Positions 15,791-24,582 are shown, counted from the stretch's first letter. The stretch is 64,000 nt of DNA from Microbacterium sp. LCT-H2 (GCF_001866135.1 NZ_MODW01000001.1:744001-808000); one strand, 5' to 3'. Notes: generated by a model not told the origin, from the letters alone. Program-made: numbers and translations.

Positions 15791-16653
15791 TTGAGGGCTC
15801 CTGCACTGGCACCGCCGATGAAGAACTTCTGTCCGAGGAGGAAGATCGCCACCGCCGGGAGGGTGAACATCACGCACGCAGCCATGAGGGGCCCCCAGGC
15901 CACGTCGTTCTCCCCGAAGAAGGCGTACAGACCGATCGACAGCGTGTACGTGGACTGGTCGTTGAGGTAGATGAGGGGATTGAGGAAGTCGGTCCACGCC
16001 CAGACGAACTGGAAGATCGCGGCGGTCACGATGGCCGGACGCGCCAGCGGGAGCACGATCGTCGCATAGGTGCGGAACTCGGACGCACCGTCCAGACGGG
16101 CGGCCTCGATCAGCTCGTCCGGCACCGCGAGGAGGAACTGCCGGATCATGAAGATGAAGAACGGCGTGCCCAGGAACGCGGGGACGATGAGCGGGAGGTA
16201 GGTGTTCGTCGCCTCCAGCCCGTTCCACACGAGGAACAGCGGGATCAGCGTGACCTGCGGCGGCAGCATCATCGTGGCGAGCACGAGGATCAGGAGCGGA
16301 CGAGCACCGCGCCACTTCACCTTCGCCAGCGCGTAGGCGACGAGGGGGCAGGAGATGACCGTGCCGAGGATGCTCATGCCCGAGACGAAGAGCGTGTTGG
16401 CGAGGTAGCGCCACACCGGGATCTGCGCGAACGCCTCGGCGAAGTTGGCCGTGGTCCACTCCGCGGGAAGCAGGGTGGGCGGGGAGGAGAAGACGTCGCC
16501 TGGTGTCTTGAACGCGGTCGACAGCATCACCAGCAGCGGGAACAGGAACAGCAGCGCGAGCAGCGTCACCGCGATCTGCTGCCGGACGCGGCGGAGCGTG
16601 CGCCGGGTGCGGCGGGGCCGGCGCACCGGTGCGGAGATGTCAGCGTGCACCAT
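15787..16653 (-). CDS. carbohydrate ABC transporter permease (MalG-like)
   Basis: This 288-residue protein has six membrane helices. The EAA loop (ELIEAARLDGASEFRTYATIVLPLARP, split around Gly) contacts the ATPase. It is of the MalG type, ending directly after the last helix with FFIGGASAGALK. It pairs with the adjacent permease to import the ligand of the substrate-binding protein encoded upstream. No ATPase gene lies in the operon, so a shared MsiK-type ATPase encoded elsewhere must energise it. The gene overlaps both neighbours by 4 and 14 bases. Confidence 0.9.
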   Translation of the reverse strand: MVHADISAPVRRPRRTRRTLRRVRQQIAVTLLALLFLFPLLVMLSTAFKTPGDVFSSPPTLLPAEWTTANFAEAFAQIPVWRYLANTLFVSGMSILGTVISCPLVAYALAKVKWRGARPLLILVLATMMLPPQVTLIPLFLVWNGLEATNTYLPLIVPAFLGTPFFIFMIRQFLLAVPDELIEAARLDGASEFRTYATIVLPLARPAIVTAAIFQFVWAWTDFLNPLIYLNDQSTYTLSIGLYAFFGENDVAWGPLMAACVMFTLPAVAIFLLGQKFFIGGASAGALK

Positions 16654-17608
16654 CGTGGACCCACTTCCTCGAGGTCGCGAGCACGATGAGGCTCACGGCG
16701 AGCGTGATGATGAACAGCGTCCACGCCATGGCGGAGGCGTAGCCCATCTTCAGGAACACGAACGCGTTCTGGTACAGGTACATCGCGTAGGAGAGCATCG
16801 ACTGCCCCGGCCCCGAGCCCGCCTGATTGAGGCGCTCCTGCGACAGGATGTAGGGCTGCGTGAAGATCTGCAGGAACCCGATGATGCTCACGATCACCTG
16901 GAACAGGGTGACCGGGGAGACCGTGGGCCAGGTGACGTTCGTGAAGCGACGCCAGGCCCCCGCACCGTCGAGCTCGGCCGCCTCGTACAGCTCCTTCGGC
17001 ACCTCCTGCAGGGCGGCGAGGTAGATGATCATGGTGCCGCCGACGGTCCACAGCGACATGAGGATGATGGCGGGCTTCGTCCACTCCGGCTGCTGCAGCC
17101 AGGCCGGCCCCTCGATGCCGAACCACGACAGGAAGTGGTTGATGAAGCCGTACTGGGCGTTCAGCAGCCAGCGCCACAGGTAGCCGCCGACGACGACCGG
17201 CACGATCGACGGGAGATACACGAGCGCGCGATAGAGCGGCTGGCCCCGCACGGGGGTGTTCAGCAGGTGCGCGCCGGCGAGCGCGATGCCGATCGCGAGC
17301 GGCACGCCGAACACCGTGAGCACGGCCGTGTTGGCGAGGGACTTCCAGAAGACCCCGTCGGCGAACATCTGGGTGTAGTTGTCCAGCCCCACCCACTCCG
17401 GCGCCTGGAACAGGTTGAAGTCCGTGAAGCTGTAGTACGCCGACGCCGCGATCGGATAGGCGAACAGGAACAGGAAGCCGACGATGAACGGCGACGCGAA
17501 GGCCAGGCCGATCAGCGTGGTCCGGCGGCTGCGGCGCCGCCGGACGGGAGCGCCGGGTCCGGCAGGAGCGTTCTCCTGCCGGACCCGGGGTGCTGTTGCC
17601 GTGGTCAC
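16640..17608 (-). CDS. carbohydrate ABC transporter permease (MalF-like)
   Basis: The 322-residue permease has a basic N-terminal tail (RRRRSRRTT), six membrane helices and an EAA loop ELYEAAELDGAGAWRRFTNVTWP near residue 215. The periplasmic region between helices 1 and 2 carries NLFQAPEWVGLDNYTQMF, a standard element of sugar ABC permeases. It is the partner of the MalG-like protein encoded next. The second gene of the operon, it begins 10 bp after the binding-protein stop. Confidence 0.9.
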   Translation of the reverse strand: MTTATAPRVRQENAPAGPGAPVRRRRSRRTTLIGLAFASPFIVGFLFLFAYPIAASAYYSFTDFNLFQAPEWVGLDNYTQMFADGVFWKSLANTAVLTVFGVPLAIGIALAGAHLLNTPVRGQPLYRALVYLPSIVPVVVGGYLWRWLLNAQYGFINHFLSWFGIEGPAWLQQPEWTKPAIILMSLWTVGGTMIIYLAALQEVPKELYEAAELDGAGAWRRFTNVTWPTVSPVTLFQVIVSIIGFLQIFTQPYILSQERLNQAGSGPGQSMLSYAMYLYQNAFVFLKMGYASAMAWTLFIITLAVSLIVLATSRKWVHDGAR

Positions 17609-17618
17609 GAGGACCGGC

Positions 17619-18908
17619 TCACTTCGAGGCGTAGGAGGCCATGCGCTCCTCGACGGTCGCGATCGCCTCCTCCGGGGTGGCGGTCAGTCGCACGACCTCG
17701 TCGAACGCGGTCGCGAGGTCGGTCGCGTACTCGGCGCTGTACGGACGGCTCGCCAGGGACTTCGCGTTCGGGGAGGACGCGGCCTCCGCCCAGACACCGA
17801 AGTCCTGCAGCTCGTCGAACGCGGCGCTGCCGGCGAGAGAGGAGCGGCCGGGGAGGTTGCCGAGGGCGACGGCGAACTTCTCCATGGGCTCGTCGCTCAC
17901 GAGGTAGGCGAGGAAGGTGGCCGCCTCCTCCTTGTGCTTCGAGTTCGCGGGGATGAAGAGGGTGCTCGCGGTGACCTGCGTGCTGTTCTCCAGGTCGGGT
18001 GAGGCGGCGGGGATCGCGGTCACACCCCACTCGAAGTCGGGGGCGATCTTGGCGGCGCTGGCCGACCGCCACTCGCCGTCGATGATCATGGCGACCTGGC
18101 CGCTGAAGAAGGGGTCCTGCGCGGAGAGGTACTCGCCCTGACCGGACACGAACGTGGCCATGGCGTCGGCACCGACCGGCTCGATCACGTTGTCCTGATA
18201 CCACTGCAGGGCCTCGATGTTCCCGTCTTCCGCGGGGGTCGGGCCGTCGTCGCCGTCCCAGCTCCCGCCAAACGCGTAGCCGAGGGTCGTGAGGGTGGTG
18301 CTGTCGTTCGCCGAGCCGAGTCCGAGCTGCGTGATCTTGCCCGACGCGTCCTTCTTGGTGAGCTTCGGGATGGCGGCGGCGAGCTCGTCCATCGTGGTCG
18401 GCGGGGTGACCCCGGCCTCCTCCAGGAGCTGCGGGTTGTAGAGCAGCTGGAAGCTGTGGATGGCGATCGGCAGCGAGTAGATCGTGCCGTCGTAGGTCAT
18501 CTGCTCCATGGCGCTGGGGACGAAGTCGTCGACATCGATGCCCTCGGCGGCGATCGCCTCGTCGAGCGGTGCGAGGATGCCCTTCGAAGCCCAGGCGCCG
18601 ACGGTGTTGCCGAAGTTGTCGGAGATGTCGAAGGAACCGTTCGACGACGACATCGACGTGAGCTGCTTCTGGGTGTCGGGGCTGGAGACACCCGTGACGA
18701 CGATGTCGTCCTGGCTGGCGTTGAAGTCGGCGATGATCGCCTCCAGCGCCTTCGCCTCCTCCCCTCCCCACAGGTACGAGAACGTGATCTCGGTGGGGCC
18801 GTCCGCGTCACCGCCGCCGCCGGCGCAGCCGCTCAGGGCGACGATCGTCGCCGTGCCCACCGCCCCGGCGACCAGGACGCGTCGGCGCATGTTGTGCTTC
18901 ACGTGCAT
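17619..18908 (-). CDS. carbohydrate ABC transporter substrate-binding lipoprotein
   Basis: This 429-residue family-1 binding protein has a lipoprotein signal: basic start (HVKHNMRRRVLVAG), hydrophobic core, then VALSGC with the modified Cys near 31, and a Gly-rich spacer. The mature part has the usual two-lobe pattern: ITFSYLWGGEEAKALEAI, SLPIAIHSFQLLYN, and a GQVAMIIDGEWR segment. The ligand is probably an amino sugar or sialic acid, judged from NanE and NanK in the same operon, not from the binding site itself. The start at 18908 follows GGAGAAT; an upstream in-frame start would run through the operator. It is the first gene of the operon. Confidence 0.85.
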   Translation of the reverse strand: MHVKHNMRRRVLVAGAVGTATIVALSGCAGGGGDADGPTEITFSYLWGGEEAKALEAIIADFNASQDDIVVTGVSSPDTQKQLTSMSSSNGSFDISDNFGNTVGAWASKGILAPLDEAIAAEGIDVDDFVPSAMEQMTYDGTIYSLPIAIHSFQLLYNPQLLEEAGVTPPTTMDELAAAIPKLTKKDASGKITQLGLGSANDSTTLTTLGYAFGGSWDGDDGPTPAEDGNIEALQWYQDNVIEPVGADAMATFVSGQGEYLSAQDPFFSGQVAMIIDGEWRSASAAKIAPDFEWGVTAIPAASPDLENSTQVTASTLFIPANSKHKEEAATFLAYLVSDEPMEKFAVALGNLPGRSSLAGSAAFDELQDFGVWAEAASSPNAKSLASRPYSAEYATDLATAFDEVVRLTATPEEAIATVEERMASYASK

Positions 18909-18943
18909 GGGGATTCTCCGCTCATCGTTGACCGTGCAAAGGA

Positions 18944-18957
18944 TTGGAATAGACCAA
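18944..18957. promoter_or_regulatory. GntR operator 1, TTGGAATAGACCAA
   Basis: This 14-bp site matches its partner at 19009-19022 as TTGGNNTAGNCCAA. It lies 36 bp upstream of the binding-protein start. It resembles the DasR-type dre core TGGTCTAGACCA of HutC-subfamily regulators of amino-sugar genes. Confidence 0.75.
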
Positions 18958-18980
18958 TTAAGAACCGCTGAGAGGAGACA

Positions 18981-19010
18981 TTGACACAATCCCGCGTGAT
19001 CGTCAAGATT
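18981..19010 (+). promoter_or_regulatory. promoter of the GntR regulator gene
   Basis: TTGACA at 18981-18986 and AAGATT at 19005-19010 are separated by 18 bp. Operator 2 overlaps the last bases of the -10 element, so binding of the regulator should block its own transcription. Confidence 0.5.
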
Positions 19011-19022
19011 GGGTTAGTCCAA
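19009..19022. promoter_or_regulatory. GntR operator 2, TTGGGTTAGTCCAA
   Basis: This second copy of TTGGNNTAGNCCAA ends 13 bp before the regulator's ATG. It lies 65 bp (about six helical turns) from operator 1, centre to centre, which would suit looping or cooperative binding. Confidence 0.75.
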
Positions 19023-19035
19023 ACGAGGGGGAACC

Positions 19036-19752
19036 ATGGCGGCGATCGAGGGCGTCACGAAGCACGAACGCGTGCGGCGGCATCTGGAGGAGGTCATCGA
19101 CCAGGGGCTCGCACCCCACGAGAAGCTGCCCACGGAGCGCGAGCTCGCGGAGTCGCTCGAGGTGAACCGGCAGACGGTGCGCCGCGCCCTCGACGAGCTC
19201 GAACGGGACGGCCTCGTGTACCGGCTGCAGGGGGCGGGCACCTTCGTGAGCGCCTCGCGGATCAGCAAGGCGTTCGAGCTGACCTCGTTCTCGGAGGACA
19301 TGCTCGCCCGGAACATGAGGCCCGGCTCCCTCTCCGTCGACGTCGGCACCGCGGCGGCCGGGCAGACCGCAGGATACGCCTTGAACCTCAGCCCGCAGTC
19401 GCCCGTCGTCCGGATCCGCCGGGTGCGGACCGCCGACGACATCCCGATCTGCCTGGAGGTGTGCTCGATCGCGGCCGACGCGGTGCCGGGCCTGGAGGAC
19501 GGCATCGAGGGCGACTCGCTCTACGACGACCTGCGCACCCGTTTCGGCATCACCGCCGTGCGCGCCGACCAGGAGATCCACGCGGTCGTCCTCGACGAGG
19601 AGCAGGCTGCCGCGCTGCAGACGCCGCCGTTCTCCCCCGCCTTCCTCGTGAAGCGCACGACCTACGACGCCCGCAGCCGTCCGATCGAGTACGCCGAGTC
19701 GGTGTACCGCGGCGACCGCTACTCGTATCTCGTCTCCATCGCCCGCCCCTGA
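19036..19752 (+). CDS. GntR/HutC-family regulator of the amino-sugar operon
   Basis: The 238-residue protein has an N-terminal winged helix (KHERVRRHLEEVI, then LPTERELAESLEVNRQTVRRALDELERDGLVYRLQGAGTFV as separate helices and wing) and a C-terminal UTRA effector domain (about 90-232) with SPVVRIRRVRTADDIPICLE. UTRA domains bind phosphorylated sugars; GlcNAc-6-P or ManNAc-6-P is the likely signal, given the neighbours. It is divergent from the transporter operon, and both starts carry the same 14-bp operator. This is the DasR/NanR-like arrangement. Confidence 0.9.
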   Translation: MAAIEGVTKHERVRRHLEEVIDQGLAPHEKLPTERELAESLEVNRQTVRRALDELERDGLVYRLQGAGTFVSASRISKAFELTSFSEDMLARNMRPGSLSVDVGTAAAGQTAGYALNLSPQSPVVRIRRVRTADDIPICLEVCSIAADAVPGLEDGIEGDSLYDDLRTRFGITAVRADQEIHAVVLDEEQAAALQTPPFSPAFLVKRTTYDARSRPIEYAESVYRGDRYSYLVSIARP

Positions 19753-19791
19753 TCCCCGATCTGCGACCCCTTCACCGACGAAAGGCTCCTC

Positions 19792-21294
19792 GTGTCCGAC
19801 CCGATCCTCCGCCCGCGCATCGCGCTGCTGCCCCTCGACGACCGCCCAGTGAACGTCAAGCTCCCGGGAGACGTCGCGGCCGTTGCCGGGGTGACCCTCG
19901 ACGTTCCGCCTGCCGCGATCCTCCCCTCCTACCGGACCGCGGGCGACGCCGACGGGCTGGGTGCCTGGCTGCGCGAGCGTGCCGCGGACCCGGCCACGGT
20001 GCACCTGGTGGTGTCGGTGGACATGCTGCTCTACGGGGGACTCATCGCGAGCCGCACGAGTCACGACACCACCCGCGACGTGCTGGCGCGCCTGGACGTG
20101 CTGCGCGAGGTGCGGCGGATGCGGCCCGACCTGACGATCTCGGCGGTGTCGCTGGTGACCCGGGCGAGCAACTCCTACTCCGCGGCCGAGGAGCCGACCT
20201 ACTGGACGGAGCACGGCAAGGAGATCCACGCGCTCGGCGGCGACGCGCACCGGCTGCTCGGCGAGACCGAGGTGCTGCCGCTCGACGAACTGACCCCGGT
20301 GCCGGCCGATGTGGTCTCCGACTACTCGTCGCGGCGGCTGCGCAACCACATCGTGAACCTCTCCACGCTCGGCCTCGTGGAGGATGAGACCCTCGACTTC
20401 CTGGCGATCACCGCCGATGACACCGCGCCCTTCGCCGCGGGCAGTGCAGAGCAGGTATGGCTCCGGCACTGGATGCGGATGCTGCCGTCGGGCCGCCAGG
20501 TGCTGATGTACCCGGGGGCGGACGAAGTGGGCGCGGCGCTGGTCGCCCGGGCCCTCGCGGCGAACGCCGGGGTGACCGCCTCGTTCTCGGTCGCCTGCGC
20601 GGACGCCGCCGGCATGGAGCGCATCCCGCCCTACGAGAACATGTCGCTCGCGGCGTCGGCGAGCCGGCAGATCCGCGCGGCAGGCGCCGAGGAGGTCGCC
20701 GCGGGAGGCGATGTCACCCTCGTGCTGCACGCCCCGGACCCCGACCGGCACGACATGTTCCGCGGGCGCCCGGAGGTCGTCGACGCGGAGGCCGTCGCGG
20801 GGACGGTCGCACTCGTGCGGGAGCGTCTGGACACCGGGGAGCACGTGGCCCTGGCCGACGTGCGCTACCCGAACGGCGCGGATGAGGCGCTCGTGCGCGC
20901 GCTGTCCGAGGCCGGACTGCTCGGGCGCCTGGAGGCCTTCGGCGGGTGGAACACCGCCGGGAACACGCTCGGCAGCGTCGTCGCGGTGGCCGCCGCCGGA
21001 GTGGTGGGCCGGGCCACCGGCTCCTTCGACGAGCGCGCCGCGCGGATCGCCCTGCTCACGCGGCTGCTCGACGATTTCGCCTACCAGGCCGTGGTGCGCA
21101 CCGATGCGGGCCCCTCCCTCTTCCCCGACATCTACCCGATGGCCGAGGATGCGCAGGTCGCGACGGCGGAGCGCGTCATCCGTGCGGAGCTCACGGCCCT
21201 GCTGGAGTCGATGCTGCCCGCCGATGACGTGCGGATCGCGGAGCTGACCCTCCCCTGGCGGCGCTCGTTCGAGATCGGTCTCACCCTGCACTGA
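19792..21294 (+). CDS. DUF4127-family protein
   Basis: The 500-residue soluble protein has RIALLPLDDRPVN at residues 9-21 and VHLVVSVDMLLYGGLIASR at about 66, the signatures of DUF4127. Other conserved-looking features are VTRASNSYS, AITADDTAPF, MYPGADEVG and AFGGWNTAGNTLGSV, rich in Asp, Asn and His and suggestive of a metal-dependent hydrolase, though no reaction is known. There is no signal peptide. It follows the GntR gene by 39 bp and is probably co-transcribed. In my knowledge DUF4127 genes often sit beside sugar ABC operons, so a role in releasing or trimming an amino sugar inside the cell is a fair guess. Confidence 0.75.
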   Translation: MSDPILRPRIALLPLDDRPVNVKLPGDVAAVAGVTLDVPPAAILPSYRTAGDADGLGAWLRERAADPATVHLVVSVDMLLYGGLIASRTSHDTTRDVLARLDVLREVRRMRPDLTISAVSLVTRASNSYSAAEEPTYWTEHGKEIHALGGDAHRLLGETEVLPLDELTPVPADVVSDYSSRRLRNHIVNLSTLGLVEDETLDFLAITADDTAPFAAGSAEQVWLRHWMRMLPSGRQVLMYPGADEVGAALVARALAANAGVTASFSVACADAAGMERIPPYENMSLAASASRQIRAAGAEEVAAGGDVTLVLHAPDPDRHDMFRGRPEVVDAEAVAGTVALVRERLDTGEHVALADVRYPNGADEALVRALSEAGLLGRLEAFGGWNTAGNTLGSVVAVAAAGVVGRATGSFDERAARIALLTRLLDDFAYQAVVRTDAGPSLFPDIYPMAEDAQVATAERVIRAELTALLESMLPADDVRIAELTLPWRRSFEIGLTLH

Positions 21295-21421
21295 TCCTCC
21301 GCGGCGTCGGCATACACCCGGGACCACCGCGAGCCTGGCGCGCTCCACAGGAAGGGATGGTTGGCTGGAACCTCCGGCGGGGGAGATTCGGGCCAGCCAT
21401 GATCACAGGGGGACGACGTCC

Positions 21422-23023
21422 ATGAGCAGTGCGACCGGGGACGAGGCGGCCGGCGGCCGCGTGCGGGTGAGCGTGGTGGTGCCGGTGTTCCGGCCGAAGG
21501 CCTCGTTCGACGACCTCATCGCCTCGCTCGACGCTCAGACACTGGAGCGGGAGGCGTTCGAGGTCCTGCTCTGCGACGACGGCTCCGGGGAGGACACGGC
21601 CGCGCGGCTCGAGAGCATCGCGAAGGATCGCCCCCATGTGCGCGTGCTCTCGCTGCCGCACTCCGGATGGCCGGGCACTCCGCGCAACCGAGGCGTCGAA
21701 GAGGCCAGGGGGACGTACGTGCAGTTCGTCGATCAGGACGACTGGCTCTACCCGCGGGCACTGGAGCGGCTGTGCGACTATGCGGATCAGCACGGATCCG
21801 ATGTCGTGGCCGGCAAAGAGGTGGGCATCGGACGCAAGCTGCCCGCCAAGATCTTCCAGCGCGACATCCCGCACGCCGTGCTCGGGGAAGACCCGATCCT
21901 GGAGATGCTGACGCCGCACAAGATGTTCCGGACGGCGTTCCTGCGGGAGAACGGCATCCGCTTCCCCGACGGGAAGGTGCGACTCGAAGACCATCTCTTC
22001 GTGATGCAGGCGTACTTCGCCGCCGACACGATCTCGGTCCTGGCGAGCGAGCCCTGCTACGCATGGGTGAAGGAGCCGGGGAGCGCGAGCTCGGCCCGCA
22101 TCGAGCCGGAGTCGTACTTCCCGCATCTGGAGACCGTGCTCGACGTGGTCGAGGCGAACACCGAACCGGGGAAGGTGCGGGATCGACTGCTGCGGCACTG
22201 GTTCCGCGGCAAGATCCTCAACCGGATCGCCGGGCGACGGATGGTGAAGTATCCGGCGGAGTACCGCGACCGCCTCCTGGACGTGGTGGTGCCGCTTGCG
22301 CAGCGCCGCTTCGGACCCGGCGTGGACGCGGGGCTGTCGTTCCCGCAGCGCATCCGCGCCGCTCTGCTGCGCGCCGATCGCCGAGATGACCTGCTCGCCT
22401 TCGCCGCCTTCGAAGCGGAGACGACCTGCACCGCCACCGTGACCGCGGCGCGCTGGTCGCGCGGCGGCCTGCAGCTCACGGTGCGCGTCCGTCTGCTCCG
22501 GGACGGCAAGGAGGCGTTCGTGTTCGAGACCGTCGGTTCCGCCGACCGGCTGGTGTCCCTCCCGCTGTCGACGACGGAGGATCTTCCGGCTGGCCTCCTG
22601 AACGCCCGCAAGGAGCGTCGCGCCGACCGGGTCGACGTGGTCGCGCAGGACACCCCGGGGCCGGGCCAGGCCGCGGAGTCCACCGCGGGTTCGGAGCGCA
22701 AGGTCGGCGGGCGCCGACCGAAGCGCCTCGACGCGGTGCCCATCGCCGTGGACCCCATGAAGGTGTTCCGCGAGGACGGTGCGCGCGAAGCCGACCTCAC
22801 CGTCGCCGTGCGCTACGCCGGCTGGATGTTCACCGCTCCGCTGACAGCGGCTCCCGACGTGACGGCACACCTCGGCAGGTCGCCGCTCCTCGCGGGCCGG
22901 CGGGTCGAACTCGTGCGCAACGAGGACGGCAGCCTGCGGCTGCGCCGCGAGTGGCCGGGCGGCGCGTGGCGCGACGCCCTGGCGCGTGCCGCCCGCCGCG
23001 TCCGCTCCCGACTTCGCCGCTGA
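21422..23023 (+). CDS. family 2 glycosyltransferase with a large C-terminal region
   Basis: The 533-residue protein has a GT-A domain at about residues 14-270: VSVVVPVFRPKASFDDLIASL split by the nucleotide loop, LLCDDGSGEDTA, PGTPRNRGVEEARG, then QFVDQDDWLYP as the DxD-like metal site (DQDD), and RLEDHLFVMQAYF with the catalytic ED. Such proteins are of the teichoic acid (TagF/CDP-glycerol-linked) or capsule type. The last 250 residues are beta-rich and not recognised; they could position the acceptor polymer. There is no membrane helix. It is a single gene, 127 bp after DUF4127. Confidence 0.8.
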   Translation: MSSATGDEAAGGRVRVSVVVPVFRPKASFDDLIASLDAQTLEREAFEVLLCDDGSGEDTAARLESIAKDRPHVRVLSLPHSGWPGTPRNRGVEEARGTYVQFVDQDDWLYPRALERLCDYADQHGSDVVAGKEVGIGRKLPAKIFQRDIPHAVLGEDPILEMLTPHKMFRTAFLRENGIRFPDGKVRLEDHLFVMQAYFAADTISVLASEPCYAWVKEPGSASSARIEPESYFPHLETVLDVVEANTEPGKVRDRLLRHWFRGKILNRIAGRRMVKYPAEYRDRLLDVVVPLAQRRFGPGVDAGLSFPQRIRAALLRADRRDDLLAFAAFEAETTCTATVTAARWSRGGLQLTVRVRLLRDGKEAFVFETVGSADRLVSLPLSTTEDLPAGLLNARKERRADRVDVVAQDTPGPGQAAESTAGSERKVGGRRPKRLDAVPIAVDPMKVFREDGAREADLTVAVRYAGWMFTAPLTAAPDVTAHLGRSPLLAGRRVELVRNEDGSLRLRREWPGGAWRDALARAARRVRSRLRR

Positions 23024-23108
23024 CAGGCGAGCGCAGCGCACCCCTCCCCCTTCGGGCGCCGTCCGCCCGAGACCCCGACGCCCGGCATCGCGAGCAGCCG
23101 CTACCCAC

Positions 23109-24452
23109 TCACGCCGCGACATCGAAGCGCGCCCGTCCGCCCAGCCGCGGCGTTCGCCGCGGGTCGACCCACCGCGGCGGAAGGAACCACGGCCGGCCGG
23201 CCACACCGGAACCCTCGATGACGATCTCCCACCCGTTGTCGTGGATGCGGTGATGGCAGGTCTCGCAGAGCAGGATCCCGTTCGCGAGATCGGTCGGACC
23301 TCGGTCGCGCTGCCACCAGCGGAGGTGGTGAGCCTTCGTCATCCCCGGGGGAAGCCCGCACATCGCGCACCCGCCGTCCCGCTCGACCAGCGCCAGGCGT
23401 TGGGCTCGCGTGAAGAGGCGCTTCTCGCGACCCCAGTCGAGGACCTCGCTCGCCCCGCCGAGGACGCAGGGGATGACGCCGCCGCTGGCCGCCATCCGCC
23501 GCGCAGCGCCGATGTCGATCACCTGGTCGAGCCCGTCGATCGTCGCCGACCCGGTGCCGGCCTGCAGGTCCTCGAGGGACACGCGCACGACCACCGTCGC
23601 CCCGGCGAGCGGCACGCGATCGCGCTCGCACCCGAGCACATGCCCGCAGAAGAGGGCCAGCGCATCGGCCTGGATCATCGCGACAGTCCGCCGATCCGCG
23701 TCCGGCGCACCGGCGTCCGGGGCGTCGAGGCGGGCCGCGAAGACGGCGGACACGTGCCCCCGGATCGCGGTGACGACCGGCGCCGCGGTCTCGGCATCGA
23801 GCTGCGCGTGCAGGTGCACCATGCCGTCCCGTTCGAAGATGCGCAGTCCGCGCCGAGCGCGCTGCTCCTCCGCCCGTGGCGCCACGCCGTCGGGGTCGAG
23901 CCACGCTTCGGCGCGGAGAACGAGCTTGCGCACTGCATCGAGCTCAAGGCCCTCGGCTGCACCGGTCAGCACGCGCTCCGCCTCGGTGATGCGCTCCATC
24001 CCGGCGGCCACGCGGCAGCGATCCAGAAGGGCGACGAGGAGTGCCGCCGCCGGCGCTCCGAGCGCACCTGACGCGAGCGCTTCCCGGAGGAGCGGGTACC
24101 GCGCGGGCAGCGGCACGCCGAGCAGATCACTCCGCGGTGACGTCGCCTCTCCCACCTTCACCAGGCGCTGCGCCTCTCCCGTCGAGATGCCCGTCACCGC
24201 GGCGATGAGCTTCGCCGCCGTGCGGTACCCGCGTTGCTTCGCCAGGCTGTCGGCCCCGAGCTCCGCGCGCGACTCCCGAGCGATGCCGGCCGCCACGTCG
24301 ACGTGCAGCGCATCGAGTCGGCGCCGCAGAAGTCCGATCGCGTCGACGACGTCGACGAGTTGCGCGCGGGAGAGCTCCAGCGCATCGCCCGAGGCGCCCC
24401 ACGCCTCGTCGAGGCGATCCATCGCCTCGCGCAACCCGGACATTTTCGCCAT
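23109..24452 (-). CDS. 13E12-type protein: DUF222 plus HNH endonuclease domain
   Basis: The 447-residue protein has a DUF222 domain (about 30-310) and a C-terminal HNH domain (about 350-415) with CAMC, KAHHLRWW, NGILLCETCHHRIHDNGW. Four Cys form the structural zinc site, and the HH plus N and H residues make the catalytic metal site. These 13E12 repeat-family proteins are common in multiple copies in actinobacteria, and their biological function is unknown. Several mycobacterial members carry LexA boxes. Here a near-match to that box lies upstream (24483-24498), which suggests expression after DNA damage. Confidence 0.9.
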   Translation of the reverse strand: MAKMSGLREAMDRLDEAWGASGDALELSRAQLVDVVDAIGLLRRRLDALHVDVAAGIARESRAELGADSLAKQRGYRTAAKLIAAVTGISTGEAQRLVKVGEATSPRSDLLGVPLPARYPLLREALASGALGAPAAALLVALLDRCRVAAGMERITEAERVLTGAAEGLELDAVRKLVLRAEAWLDPDGVAPRAEEQRARRGLRIFERDGMVHLHAQLDAETAAPVVTAIRGHVSAVFAARLDAPDAGAPDADRRTVAMIQADALALFCGHVLGCERDRVPLAGATVVVRVSLEDLQAGTGSATIDGLDQVIDIGAARRMAASGGVIPCVLGGASEVLDWGREKRLFTRAQRLALVERDGGCAMCGLPPGMTKAHHLRWWQRDRGPTDLANGILLCETCHHRIHDNGWEIVIEGSGVAGRPWFLPPRWVDPRRTPRLGGRARFDVAA

Positions 24453-24482
24453 GCTTCATTGTATCTCCGAGAGGCTCGACTT

Positions 24483-24498
24483 TCGAAGATTTGTTCTA
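24483..24498 (-). promoter_or_regulatory. LexA/SOS-like box upstream of the HNH gene
   Basis: TCGAAGATTTGTTCTA resembles the actinobacterial SOS box (TCGAAC, four bases, GTTCGA), differing at two of the twelve arm positions. It lies 31 bp upstream of the 13E12 start codon, in an AT-richer promoter region. Confidence 0.5.
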
Positions 24499-24582
24499 AT
24501 AAATGCCGGCATTCCGCGGGGTGGCAAAGGCCCTCGCGCCCGCACCGGGACTGCCCACGCCCGGTCACCTGGGCGTAAGCGG

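Noticed and set aside
19003..21348. A leftward open frame of about 780 codons opposite the GntR and DUF4127 genes
   Set aside because: Antisense shadow of two recognised genes; no start with a ribosome binding site and no motif.
21295..21421. GGCTGG/CCAGCC inverted pair before the glycosyltransferase gene
   Set aside because: The arms are short and far apart (about 30 bp), and such pairs are expected by chance at this GC content.
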